Virus record (IMG/VR): IMGVR_UViG_3300028774_000035
Location: 1 to 26,110 of that record
DNA length: 26,110 nucleotides
DNA from: a virus
Reading direction: 5' to 3' (one strand)
Each line of letters opens with the position of its first letter. The first letter of the stretch is position 1. Both the position numbers and the translations under genes were made by a program. Below, in pieces: positions 7,578 to 15,439 of this stretch. The notes under the pieces are model-generated. The model was not told the origin of the DNA, did no database searches, and was given only the letters and a program-made list of their open reading frames with translations.

Positions 7578-9626
7578 ATGTCAAAACAAAAAATTAAATT
7601 CAGCTACAAACTTTTTAATCCAAACTTTTGGCATGTTCTTGACTCATTTTTAAATACTGCATTACGTTTTATTTTCCTGGTCGGTGGATCCAGTAGTTCA
7701 AAAACATATTCGGTTGTCCAGGCTATTATCTTCTCAGCACTCAAAGGAAGAGAAGACACAATCATATTCCGTAAGGTAGGAGCTAGTATAGAAAATTCGA
7801 TCTATAAGGATTTTAAAACAGTAATCAGAGATTGGAACCTGAATCATTTATTTGAATTCAAAAGAAATAAGATTGTATGCATTGCTAATGGGTCTGAGAT
7901 CGATTTTGCGGGACTCGATGATAGTGAAAAGATAAAAGGTATTACCGGATACAAGCGTGTTGTTCTTGAAGAGGTAAGTGAGTTTGAGCTTTCCGATTGG
8001 AAACAGATTAAAAAGCGACTTCGTGGAATGTCTGGCCAACAGATCATCGCCCTACTAAATCCTATTTCTGAACTTCACTGGGTGAAAACCGAGGTATTAG
8101 ATAAAGAGGTTCTACTTAATGCACAAACTTATCTTGATTGCGTGTACGATGATCAGGGTAACATTCTGCCTCCGGAGTACTCGCAAGTAAAAGAGAAGTG
8201 GTATAACGAAAGCAAAACGGTTTTCAATCCACAAACGGGAGAATATGAGACTAACCCACCTGATACGGTTGTCATAAAGTCAACATATTTAAATAACTTT
8301 TGGATTGTCAGTTCTCCTGATGGTTTATACGGTTTTTATGACCGGCAAGTAGTAGCTGATTTCGACAGGGATAAGACGAATGATCCGGATTATTACGAGA
8401 TATACGCTTTAGGAAATTGGGGATCTATTAAAACAGGTGGTGAGTTTTGGAAGAAGTTCAATATAGGCAAACATACCGGTAAGACAGTCACGGATTGTGC
8501 TCCTGTGCATCTTACGATCGATAATAACGTATTGCCCTATATTTCGGTTGCAGTGTGGCAAATCGAAGAACATGCAGAATTCGAGGTAACAAAGTATTTA
8601 GCTAAACAAATCGGAGAAGTGCCGGCCCGCGATCCTTACAATACCGTAACCAGTGCTTCAAAACTTACAGCAAAATATCTTAAAGATATCGGTCACACTG
8701 ATAAGGTTTTTATATACGGCGACCAGACAACAACAGCTAATAATACGATTGATGAAGAAAAGCGGTCATTCTTCGATAAGTATTGCCAGGGAATTGAAGA
8801 AGCCGGGTTTATAATTGAGAAACGCATGCCCTCTGTTAATCCTTCTGTAGCGCTATCCGGTGAGTTTGTGAATGAAATCTATGCTGACAACATTCCGACT
8901 CTTGAGATCGTGATAGATGAATGTTGTAAGGTATCTGTCAAGGATTACATGATTACTAAACAGGATGCAAACGGTGGGATTCTGAAGAAAAGAATTAGAG
9001 ATAAGCGAACCGGGCAAACTTATGAAGAATCCGGCCACTATTCAGACACAAAAAGATACTTCCTATGTGAGGTGTTTAAAGATAAATATACAGACTTTTC
9101 ACTCAGGCGTAACCGTTCCAATTTTAAAGATGATCAAATGAAGTTTTATACTGATATCGATTTTAAAGATGCTCTAATTAACGTCCGGATTGTTCCGGAT
9201 GTGAATGGGGTGTTTAGTTTAGTAGTTTCTAAACTGATCGAAGACCGGGTTTATATTACTGATGTGATTTTCAATAAGGATGCCGGGGATAGCTTTAATC
9301 GGTCTGTTGAACTCATTAAGCAATCAGATCCTGAAGAAGTAACTTTTGAATCAATCCCGGTATGGTATGAATACGGGCGAAATATCCGAACCGAATGTGA
9401 TAGTAGTTCAATCAGAATACTTACCGAACCAACGAAGAAAGAAAGTCGAATACTCGTTATGTCAGGATTTATTAAAAGCAATTTATATTTTAAAAAAGAT
9501 TACGACTCTGATCCGGAATATACGGCCTTTATTGAGAATTTACTCGATAATTACAAAGGAATAAGCATTGAGGCTTCAAATATCCTATCAGGAGTTGCAG
9601 AGTATTTTAAAAAACAAATTGAATGA
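7578..9626 (+). CDS. terL: Terminase large subunit with extra C-terminal module
   Basis: 682 aa, longer than a usual TerL (about 420-600). The packaging ATPase has a Walker A-like GGSSSSKT at 36-43, a Walker B with catalytic acid VVLEE at 128-132 and a coupling-type LLNP at 159-162. The RNase H-like headful/cos nuclease follows, with candidate metal-binding Asp at 315 (LTIDNN), 382 (YGDQ) and 490 (HYSD), matching the usual 'iDnn', 'yGD' and 'H.sDa..Y' pattern. About 170 extra residues (511-682) follow. They carry their own TerL-nuclease-like features (VYITDVIFN; PTKKESRILVMSGFI) but lack a clear terminal catalytic Asp. The 100-nt gap before this gene holds only a weak 5-bp hairpin (7523-7535). 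The stop overlaps the next start as ATGA. Confidence 0.93.
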   Translation: MSKQKIKFSYKLFNPNFWHVLDSFLNTALRFIFLVGGSSSSKTYSVVQAIIFSALKGREDTIIFRKVGASIENSIYKDFKTVIRDWNLNHLFEFKRNKIVCIANGSEIDFAGLDDSEKIKGITGYKRVVLEEVSEFELSDWKQIKKRLRGMSGQQIIALLNPISELHWVKTEVLDKEVLLNAQTYLDCVYDDQGNILPPEYSQVKEKWYNESKTVFNPQTGEYETNPPDTVVIKSTYLNNFWIVSSPDGLYGFYDRQVVADFDRDKTNDPDYYEIYALGNWGSIKTGGEFWKKFNIGKHTGKTVTDCAPVHLTIDNNVLPYISVAVWQIEEHAEFEVTKYLAKQIGEVPARDPYNTVTSASKLTAKYLKDIGHTDKVFIYGDQTTTANNTIDEEKRSFFDKYCQGIEEAGFIIEKRMPSVNPSVALSGEFVNEIYADNIPTLEIVIDECCKVSVKDYMITKQDANGGILKKRIRDKRTGQTYEESGHYSDTKRYFLCEVFKDKYTDFSLRRNRSNFKDDQMKFYTDIDFKDALINVRIVPDVNGVFSLVVSKLIEDRVYITDVIFNKDAGDSFNRSVELIKQSDPEEVTFESIPVWYEYGRNIRTECDSSSIRILTEPTKKESRILVMSGFIKSNLYFKKDYDSDPEYTAFIENLLDNYKGISIEASNILSGVAEYFKKQIE

Positions 9627-9844
9627 TAACAGGGACTTCACGCGGTTGGTCAATTGTATTTGAAAATGATTGCTGGCTATGGTCAGATAATAAAGAACCA
9701 ATAACTATTGAAAGACCATGCAAACGCTGTGGGCGCATACCTACTAAAGAGGGTTATGATGCATGTATGGGATTTGTTAATGGTGCAACGTCCGCCTGTT
9801 GTGGTCATGGAGTAAGTGAAAAAATAATTGTAATGAACGTATGA
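9623..9844 (+). CDS. Small Cys-rich phage protein (73 aa), putative metal-binding
   Basis: 73 aa, overlapping terL by ATGA and the next gene by ATGA, so translationally coupled on both sides. It carries the block PCKRCGRIPTKEGYDACMGF followed by SACCGHGV. This 'RCGR.PT.EGYDAC.G...G..sACCGHG' pattern recurs in small proteins from many tailed phages; their function is not known. Cys33/36 with Cys59/60 and His62 could bind zinc. Its place beside the terminase suggests packaging or head morphogenesis, but this is inference. Confidence 0.75.
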   Translation: MITGTSRGWSIVFENDCWLWSDNKEPITIERPCKRCGRIPTKEGYDACMGFVNGATSACCGHGVSEKIIVMNV

Positions 9845-10017
9845 TTCAACTTAAATATATTCGATGTCCTAACTGTAGTCGCGTTAATGGTGCGATGTCA
9901 GAAAGCAAAGGAGTTCAGCAATTCATTTGTAAGGATTCCAGGTGCCGGCATGAATTCTATGTAGTCGATGGAGTGGTTGACAAGTCGTTTGATAAATCAT
10001 CGGTAAAATTGATTTGA
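9841..10017 (+). CDS. Com-like zinc-finger protein (58 aa)
   Basis: A 58-aa frame that begins with an ATGA overlap with the preceding gene and ends 4 nt before a promoter-like TATATTTTAA. It has CPNC at residues 9-12 and CKDSRC at 30-35, with His37 close by, a compact zinc ribbon like that of the Mu Com family (Com is a small zinc-finger protein that activates translation of the mom mRNA). The start IRCPNC and the end FYVVDG fit the Com fold. No mom-like gene is visible here, so an RNA-binding or structural role is only a guess. The coupling on the 5' side argues that it is real. Confidence 0.7.
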   Translation: MIQLKYIRCPNCSRVNGAMSESKGVQQFICKDSRCRHEFYVVDGVVDKSFDKSSVKLI

Positions 10018-10031
10018 TACTTATATTTTAA
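10004..10031 (+). promoter_or_regulatory. Late-promoter-like motif copy 2 (before tRNA-Thr and portal)
   Basis: TAAAAT at 10004-10009, 12 nt, TATATTTTAA at 10022-10031. The tRNA begins 9 nt later, the expected place for a transcript start. The upstream half overlaps the end of the Com-like gene. Confidence 0.6.
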
Positions 10032-10040
10032 TTTAAAGTT

Positions 10041-10113
10041 GCCTTTTTAGCTCAGTTGGTAGAGCGATTGCCTTGTAAGCAATAGGTCGTACGTTCGAAT
10101 CGTACCGGAGGCT
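10041..10113 (+). tRNA. tRNA-Thr (anticodon TGT)
   Basis: A complete cloverleaf: acceptor 10041-10047 with 10106-10112, D stem GCTC/GAGC, anticodon stem ATTGC/GCAAT with loop CTTGTAA (anticodon TGT, reads ACA), variable AGGTC, T stem GTACG/CGTAC with loop TTCGAAT. CCA is not encoded. The seventh acceptor pair is a T-C mismatch and pairs 5-6 are G-T, so the acceptor stem is weak, but the D, anticodon and T arms are perfect. It sits at the 5' end of the inferred portal transcript. Confidence 0.93.
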
Positions 10114-10261
10114 CAAAACCAAAAGAAAAGGGGATTTTGAAAGTAGTTGAAATTTATTGGTATCTGATCAATACCTTTGAATTAATATTATTTTTTGTAA
10201 AGCTAACAAAATAGGAATCCCCGCCGAACTACTGCCAACATGCAGACGAACTGTAATAAAA
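10114..10261 (+). other. Non-coding leader between tRNA and portal, possible pseudoknot
   Basis: No convincing gene. Possible structures: GGGGATT (10130-10136) with AATCCCC (10216-10222); AGTAGTT (10142-10148) with AACTACT (10227-10233), crossing the first pair as in a pseudoknot; a hairpin GGTAT/ATACC (10159-10175); and CTGC/GCAG near 10232-10245. Short pairs like these also occur by chance, so the RNA structure is only suggestive. Confidence 0.35.
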
Positions 10262-10308
10262 GAGCTTTAAACAAGCCGAAACGGACTAATTATCTGTTTC
10301 GGCTTTTT
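10262..10308 (+). promoter_or_regulatory. GAGCTTT box plus terminator-like hairpin in the portal leader
   Basis: GAGCTTT at 10262, then a 10-bp perfect stem (AAGCCGAAAC 10273-10282 with 10296-10305; extends to 13 bp with one G-T) and a T-tract. The portal ATG is 10 nt after the T-tract. GCTT of the box can pair with AAGC of the stem, a possible antiterminator. The layout is shared with 12814 and 24876. Confidence 0.6.
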
Positions 10309-10318
10309 AATTTATACT

Positions 10319-11746
10319 ATGAGCATAATTAAAGATTTACAACTAAGTATTGCAAAGAAGTGGATGGGATCTGCCACCATTACCCGCGATAATACGGGTA
10401 AGGTAACCGGTGCAACAAATGGGTATAAATCGACCATGTACGATGTAGACCGGTACCTGGCTGCATTTAATTCTATTTACGCTGCGAAGAACTTTATTAC
10501 TTTATTTCATAGTATTTCAGAACTTCAATTTCCGGTTGTAGAGATTGCTAAACGAGTGCTAAAGGCTGAATTCAGGTTGAAATCATATGATACAGATTCA
10601 ATTATATGGGATAACAAACAGATCAATAAATTTTTGACTCAACCTAACGAGTTACAAGGATTCAAGGACTTTATTACTCAGCTGATCATCTATCTTCTTA
10701 TCGTTGGAGATGCACATATATATTCTGCCGTTCCAAGTACACTTGCTTCATGGGAGAGATGGAAAGCTTGTGATAACTACTATGTGTTACCTTCTGACTG
10801 CATAGAGCCTCAATATCCTTTCGACGTAAAGCTTTTCGCAAATACTCCGAAAGATCAAATAATAAAATCCTATAAGCTTATTTCAGGAATGGGTAACCGG
10901 GACTTCGAACCAAATAACGTACTTCATTTCAAAGAAACAAATCTGCTGTTTGATCATTGGTACTTAAGGGGTCGTAGTAAGCTCACGGCGCTTGAATATC
11001 CTCTTAGTAACTTATGTGCAGTATATGAGGCTCGAAATGTGATTTACGTCAAACGTGGGGCTCTTGGTGCGATTGTGAGCAATAAGACCGATAACGCGGG
11101 AACTGTTGCTCTGTCCAAAAAAGAAAAGGAAAGTTTACAGAAAAACTTTAATGAGAATTACGGTCTTGAAAAAGAAAAAGGGCAATTTGTTTTATCAGAT
11201 GTTCCTGTGAGTTTCGTCAAGTTTGGTATGTCAATTACCGAGCTCGAACCTTTCGATGAAACGTTGGCCGATGCCGTTGCCATTGCCGGTGCTTTTGGAA
11301 TGCCGGCAATATTAATCCCTAGAAAGGATATGAGCACTTACGCGAATATGGACACTGCTGAGAAGAGTTTCTACACAAATACGGTAATTCCACTGACTGA
11401 AAAGATACTCGAACAAATCAACCGTTTTTTAGGACTCAATCAAGGCCCGGGAGGAATGTATATCGATGCTGATTTCTCAAAGGTCGAAGTACTTCAGGAC
11501 AATAAGAAAGATGAAGCCACTACAGATAATCTGAAGACCACTACGGCACTTTTAAAGTATAACCAAGGACTTATTACATTTAATATGATGTTAGTTCAAT
11601 GTGGAGAGGAAAAACTCACTACCGGAGGAGACTATTATATCTGGGCTGATCCGAACATTTCTAAAATTCCCGCAATGAATGTAAATCTTCATAGCGGTAC
11701 ACAACCGAATAATAACTCTCAAAATACAACTCAAAATGCTAATTAA
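10319..11746 (+). CDS. Portal protein, HK97-type
   Basis: 475 aa. Recognisable portal features: a helical N-terminus, the wing region with FKDFITQLIIYLLIVGDAHI, YVLPSDCIEPQY, VLHFKETNLL and GRSKLTALEYPLSNLCAVYEARNV (the conserved clip/stem region), then AFGMPAILIP, followed by ANMDTAEKSFYTNTVIPLTEKILEQIN, the classic Phage_portal C-terminal block. A Gln/Asn-rich tail ends the protein. The portal forms the dodecameric channel at one capsid vertex, through which TerL pumps DNA and to which the tail attaches. It overlaps the prohead protease gene by 11 nt, the usual portal-protease-capsid order. Confidence 0.93.
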   Translation: MSIIKDLQLSIAKKWMGSATITRDNTGKVTGATNGYKSTMYDVDRYLAAFNSIYAAKNFITLFHSISELQFPVVEIAKRVLKAEFRLKSYDTDSIIWDNKQINKFLTQPNELQGFKDFITQLIIYLLIVGDAHIYSAVPSTLASWERWKACDNYYVLPSDCIEPQYPFDVKLFANTPKDQIIKSYKLISGMGNRDFEPNNVLHFKETNLLFDHWYLRGRSKLTALEYPLSNLCAVYEARNVIYVKRGALGAIVSNKTDNAGTVALSKKEKESLQKNFNENYGLEKEKGQFVLSDVPVSFVKFGMSITELEPFDETLADAVAIAGAFGMPAILIPRKDMSTYANMDTAEKSFYTNTVIPLTEKILEQINRFLGLNQGPGGMYIDADFSKVEVLQDNKKDEATTDNLKTTTALLKYNQGLITFNMMLVQCGEEKLTTGGDYYIWADPNISKIPAMNVNLHSGTQPNNNSQNTTQNAN

Positions 11747-12782
11747 GGAACGTAATAAGAAAGGCAATCAGTGGCGAACAAAAGTAGCTAACGTTGATGA
11801 AAACGGGGTTGTAGTAATCGCCGTTAACGCATTTGGTAATAAGGATTCAGATGGTGATATTTCTATGCCTGGATCATTTACTAAGACGCTTAATGAGAAT
11901 TTTGATCGTTGTAAATGGTTTTTAAATCACAACAAGGCTCAACTGTTAGGTGTACCATTGTTCGGAGAAGAGACTCCTGAATATCTTCAAATGACTTCTA
12001 AATTTAATATGAAGAAACAGTTGTCGCTTGATATCTATTACGATTACCAACTCTATGCAGAAAATAATAAAACACTCGAGCACTCGATCGGGGTTGATAT
12101 CATGCAACGAAATCCTGCAAATTTAGCCGAGGTAACAGAATATAAGATGTGGGAATACTCAACACTTACCAATTGGGGTGCAAACGAAAATACACCTCTT
12201 ATCTCTCTTAAGGATATGGGAGGGATGTCCGTGGATCAAATGCAGGAACAACTTGAATTCATAACTAAGTCGATTAAGCTTCCATATTCGGATGAACGCC
12301 TTGCTAAGATTGAGAAATCAATCAGTACTCTTACTAAGATCATAACCAAAGACCTAACAGACGGTTCTTGTATGGTTTGTTGCCCTACCTGTGGAGAAAC
12401 ATTCGATTACAATGACTGTGATGAATCCACTTTCGAACAACAGGTAATGGAGGCTGCCAATCAGTACGCACGTTGGATGATTGACGGTATCGTTTATATC
12501 GAAATGCAGAAATTAAAACCTGAATTTCAGGTCCAGGTTGAAGCGATCATCAACTCTCAAAAATCACTTTCAAAAGGTCTTACCGAAAAGGAAATGACCA
12601 CAAAAGGCATTGAGAACTTTACCAATTACGTGCGCTGTAACAAATGCTATTCACGAGTTTATAAATGCAATGCCATTGAGCCGGCTCCGTCCACTCAGGA
12701 AGCATGTGATAATACTCCTATTGAGAAGGCCGGTTTGTCCACCTTCAGTTTCAAAACACTAGGAGGTTTAATTATCAAATAA
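11736..12782 (+). CDS. HK97-family prohead protease with Cys-rich C-terminal extension
   Basis: 348 aa. The N-terminal ~160 residues are a herpes/HK97-type prohead protease (peptidase S78): a beta-barrel start with GNKDSDGDISMPGSFTKTL, the catalytic His in WFLNHNKAQLLG (His65), and the catalytic Ser in LEHSIGVD (Ser117). The protease cleaves the capsid protein's N-terminal scaffold and itself during procapsid maturation. Unusually, ~185 more residues follow, with Cys-rich segments CMVCCPTC (212-219) and CNKCYSRVYKC (301-311) that could form a split zinc site; a helical section lies between (about 229-290). This tail could act as scaffold or adaptor (inference). It overlaps portal by 11 nt and sits just upstream of the capsid gene. 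Confidence 0.88.
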   Translation: MLIKERNKKGNQWRTKVANVDENGVVVIAVNAFGNKDSDGDISMPGSFTKTLNENFDRCKWFLNHNKAQLLGVPLFGEETPEYLQMTSKFNMKKQLSLDIYYDYQLYAENNKTLEHSIGVDIMQRNPANLAEVTEYKMWEYSTLTNWGANENTPLISLKDMGGMSVDQMQEQLEFITKSIKLPYSDERLAKIEKSISTLTKIITKDLTDGSCMVCCPTCGETFDYNDCDESTFEQQVMEAANQYARWMIDGIVYIEMQKLKPEFQVQVEAIINSQKSLSKGLTEKEMTTKGIENFTNYVRCNKCYSRVYKCNAIEPAPSTQEACDNTPIEKAGLSTFSFKTLGGLIIK

Positions 12783-12806
12783 ATTAAATACCGATTTATA
12801 TTTTAA
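12779..12806 (+). promoter_or_regulatory. Late-promoter-like motif copy 3 (before major capsid gene)
   Basis: ATAAAT at 12779-12784, overlapping the protease stop codon, 12 nt, TATATTTTAA at 12797-12806. A separate promoter for the capsid gene would fit its need for high expression. Confidence 0.6.
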
Positions 12807-12813
12807 ATCGAAA

Positions 12814-12863
12814 GAGCTTTTAACAGGCCGAAATAAGGATTCAGATCTTTATTCCGGCTTTTT
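12814..12863 (+). promoter_or_regulatory. GAGCTTTT box plus terminator-like hairpin in the capsid leader
   Basis: GAGCTTTT at 12814-12821, then a 14-bp stem with one mismatch (12825-12838 with 12847-12860) and a T-tract to 12863. The capsid ATG follows at 12890. Same layout as at 10262 and 24876. Confidence 0.6.
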
Positions 12864-12889
12864 ATTTAACCCATTTATCAAATTAAAAA

Positions 12890-14611
12890 ATGAAAAAGAA
12901 TTTAAGAAATCAGGACAGTATTGCGGGTATAAAAGCTCGACAATCTTTTAAGTTGAAAATCTTCGGATTTTCCATTATAGCAATTATTGCTGTAATGTGT
13001 TTTGTGATTCATCCGACCGTAACATCCGTTTTGGCTGTTGCTCCTATCGCGATGATAGTAGGTGGAAACGTTAAGAAAGATTCTGAAATGAATCAGGAAG
13101 AAAAAGATGTAATGGCTACCATTGTTAGTAAAATGAATGAAGCCCTGGAGCAATTTCAAACTAAAAACAACGATCCTGAAATTCTGACCAAAGCGTTAGA
13201 AAGTATTTTAAAGGAGGTTGATGAAGGAAAAATAAATGAAAAGTCCGGGGAGTTTGCAAAGCGACTGAAAGAAATTAGTACCTGGGGTGATTCTATTAAA
13301 CAAATGGCTATAAAATTAGAAACTTTAGAAACCAAGGGGCTGAATATGGAACCCGGAGAATCTCAGATTCAAAAAGCAGTCAAAGAAGTATTAGACAGCG
13401 AAAAGTTCAAAGAATTTGCTTCCGGAAGAACACGTAAAACATCTGGTAAAATAAAGATTACTACCAAGGCACTGTCTTTAGGCAGTAATTATACCGGTGG
13501 TACTACCAATATCAGTATGCAAACTGATCGTGTATCAGAAAATCCACAACCTCGTAAGATTGGTGTTCGTGATATTCTGATGACCGAAACGAGTGAAGAA
13601 CCTTTTTTGACCTATCAACAGATTACCGATTTAGATCGAAATGCGGCTGCCGTATCTGAAAATGGTGTATTACCTGAAAGTGCATTCAAGGTAACTGAAA
13701 TCACTGACGGAACACATAGAATTGGTACTATAATGTTTATCAGTAAACGAATGTTGAAATCAGTAAAATGGATGCAAAGTTGGTTGTCTAACCGTATCCC
13801 TGCAATGATTCGTTTGGCTGAAGATTTTCAAATTCTAAAAGGGGATGGAACCGGTGATAATATCAAAGGTATCTGGAAACTGGCTAAGAATGCAAAGGAT
13901 GTTCTTGGTACTCTGATCACCGGTGCTGCAACTGCTGTATTGCATGTTACTTCGTACGATGGAGGTACAAAAACCATGATTGAATTCTTGGCTCCTCAGT
14001 CAAAAATCAATAACGGATCTTATATCACATTTGCCGGATTTACCAATGCTGCTTACAATGCGAAATTTGTTGCTAACAAGGTAAATGATCGTCAAATCGT
14101 AATTGATTGCGCTTATACTGCCGAAACCGATGCTCATGCTGCTGCTGCAACATTTGTTGCTGGTGGTGAATTTGCCGGTACTGTTGTTGCTCCAACTATT
14201 GCCGATGCTATCATGGCAGTTCAGGCTTATTTAACATACGGAGAATACACACCTAACAGTGTTTCTATCAATCCGATTGACGTATTCAAATTGCGTATGT
14301 TGAAAGATACCCAGGACCGTTATTTGGATATCATTAAATTTATAAACGGAGTTTGGTACATAGGTAATTTACCTATCACAGAAACAACTGCCGTTGTGCC
14401 GGATGAATTCTGTATGGGAGACTTCCTTATGGGTGCTTCGCTTGTTGATTTCACCTCTTTGGAGTTGGAATTCGCTGAAGACGTTAGTACCAAACGTGCC
14501 AATCAAGTGGCTGTAATCGCTCAGGAAGAAGTTATTTTCCCTGTTTATAATCCTTACGCATTCTTAGTAGGAAAATTCTCTGAAGTGATTACATTAATCA
14601 CAAAAGCGTAG
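12890..14611 (+). CDS. Major capsid protein precursor (HK97 fold) with hydrophobic N-terminus
   Basis: 573 aa. Order: a basic start, a strongly hydrophobic stretch with one or two potential membrane helices (about 23-42 and 44-58), a charged coiled-coil delta/scaffold-like region (about 65-150), a transition around 175-205, then the HK97-fold shell protein. The shell has PQPRKIGVRDIL, an E-loop/spine with LPESAFKVTEITDGTHRIGTIMFISKRMLK, and the end EEVIFPVYNPYAFLVGKF. Residues about 340-430 form an Ala/Thr/Gly-rich insertion that looks like an added surface domain. The prohead protease upstream presumably removes the N-terminal part. The membrane-like segment is unusual for a capsid protein. 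An internal Met67 could start a scaffold-plus-shell form without it. Confidence 0.88.
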   Translation: MKKNLRNQDSIAGIKARQSFKLKIFGFSIIAIIAVMCFVIHPTVTSVLAVAPIAMIVGGNVKKDSEMNQEEKDVMATIVSKMNEALEQFQTKNNDPEILTKALESILKEVDEGKINEKSGEFAKRLKEISTWGDSIKQMAIKLETLETKGLNMEPGESQIQKAVKEVLDSEKFKEFASGRTRKTSGKIKITTKALSLGSNYTGGTTNISMQTDRVSENPQPRKIGVRDILMTETSEEPFLTYQQITDLDRNAAAVSENGVLPESAFKVTEITDGTHRIGTIMFISKRMLKSVKWMQSWLSNRIPAMIRLAEDFQILKGDGTGDNIKGIWKLAKNAKDVLGTLITGAATAVLHVTSYDGGTKTMIEFLAPQSKINNGSYITFAGFTNAAYNAKFVANKVNDRQIVIDCAYTAETDAHAAAATFVAGGEFAGTVVAPTIADAIMAVQAYLTYGEYTPNSVSINPIDVFKLRMLKDTQDRYLDIIKFINGVWYIGNLPITETTAVVPDEFCMGDFLMGASLVDFTSLELEFAEDVSTKRANQVAVIAQEEVIFPVYNPYAFLVGKFSEVITLITKA

Positions 14612-14619
14612 TATAATCT

Positions 14620-14656
14620 AAATAGTAGGTAATCAAATACCGATTACCTACTATTT
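14620..14656 (+). terminator. Perfect 15-bp hairpin after the capsid gene
   Basis: 14620-14634 pairs with 14642-14656 without mismatch, with a 7-nt loop. It lies 9 nt after the capsid stop and 14 nt before the next ATG. The T-tract is part of the stem, so it may work as a terminator or protect the 3' end of the capsid mRNA. Confidence 0.7.
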
Positions 14657-14670
14657 ATAAAACTAAAGCA

Positions 14671-14925
14671 ATGAGAACAATAACCATAACCGGAGAAGAC
14701 CGGCATATTGAGAATGTTGTGAAAGAGAATAGGGGAAGAGTTGATCGAGGATTCATTACTGTTTCTGAAGGTACTGAAGCGAAAGCATTAATACCGGAAA
14801 AGAAAAAAGTAAATAAACCTGCTAAAGCGAAAGCTCCTAAATCTGCAAAGAAAGAAGTTGTAAAACCGGATACAAAGGTAACTCAAACAACAGATACAAA
14901 GAATGTCAATCCTGAAAGTAAATAA
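14671..14925 (+). CDS. Small Lys/Ala/Pro-rich protein (84 aa)
   Basis: 84 aa: an N-terminal beta-rich part (MRTITITGEDRHIENVVKEN...) followed by a low-complexity Lys/Ala/Pro tail (about 48-70). Small head proteins of this composition often lie downstream of the capsid gene; I cannot assign a function. It overlaps the next gene by 23 nt. Confidence 0.65.
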   Translation: MRTITITGEDRHIENVVKENRGRVDRGFITVSEGTEAKALIPEKKKVNKPAKAKAPKSAKKEVVKPDTKVTQTTDTKNVNPESK

Positions 14926-15439
14926 TAGTTTTTTCACCGGAGATGATCTGAATATACCAAATGTCAGTTCAACTGGTGTAGGAGCATCCGGAGCACTTGC
15001 TCAGGCCAATGCAGATAAACTAACTCGATTAATTGAGAAACGTGAACCTGAATTCCTGAAAAAAGTACTTGGAAACGACTTATATCTATTATTCAAAATG
15101 GGAATGACAGTTGTGGATCCTGCAACTCCTGATCCAAAATGGACAACGCTTGCAGGATATCTGGTTGATCCGGTTTTAAAAGTATCTGTTTTTGCAAATT
15201 ATGTTTGGTGGAACTGGTCCAGGAGTAATGCAAGTTCTACAACCGGAAACGGCGAAGCAATATCCTCTAAGGAGAATGCAAAATCTGTTTCGCCCATTGA
15301 TCATCAGGTCGGAGTATGGAATGAAATGGTTTACTCACTTACTGAACTTCGTTCTTTCGTTCAGCTTAATTCAGATATCTATCCGGGATATTTACCCGAC
15401 GAGGATGTTTATACCGATCAAAATACCTTTAATTTCTAA
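14903..15439 (+). CDS. Head-tail connector-like protein (178 aa)
   Basis: 178 aa, starting inside the preceding gene. It looks like a head-completion or adaptor protein of Bacteroidota phages (DUF6712-like): IEKREPEFLKKVLGNDLYLL, a Trp-rich centre (VWWNWSR), and a C-terminal helix (WNEMVYSLTELRSFVQL). Its position after the capsid fits the role of adaptor at the portal. The last A of the TAA stop is the first A of the next ATG. Assignment rests on position and overall pattern. Confidence 0.6.
   Translation: MSILKVNNSFFTGDDLNIPNVSSTGVGASGALAQANADKLTRLIEKREPEFLKKVLGNDLYLLFKMGMTVVDPATPDPKWTTLAGYLVDPVLKVSVFANYVWWNWSRSNASSTTGNGEAISSKENAKSVSPIDHQVGVWNEMVYSLTELRSFVQLNSDIYPGYLPDEDVYTDQNTFNF

Noticed and set aside
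9484-9493. A sixth exact TATATTTTAA, inside terL
   Set aside because: No AAAT 12 nt upstream and in the middle of coding sequence; treated as chance.
10041-10113. tRNA as an integration (att) site
   Set aside because: No integrase and no repeat of the tRNA 3' end is visible in the window.
10240-10332. 30-codon frame between tRNA and portal
   Set aside because: It runs through the terminator-like hairpin and into the portal gene in another frame; no protein-like pattern.
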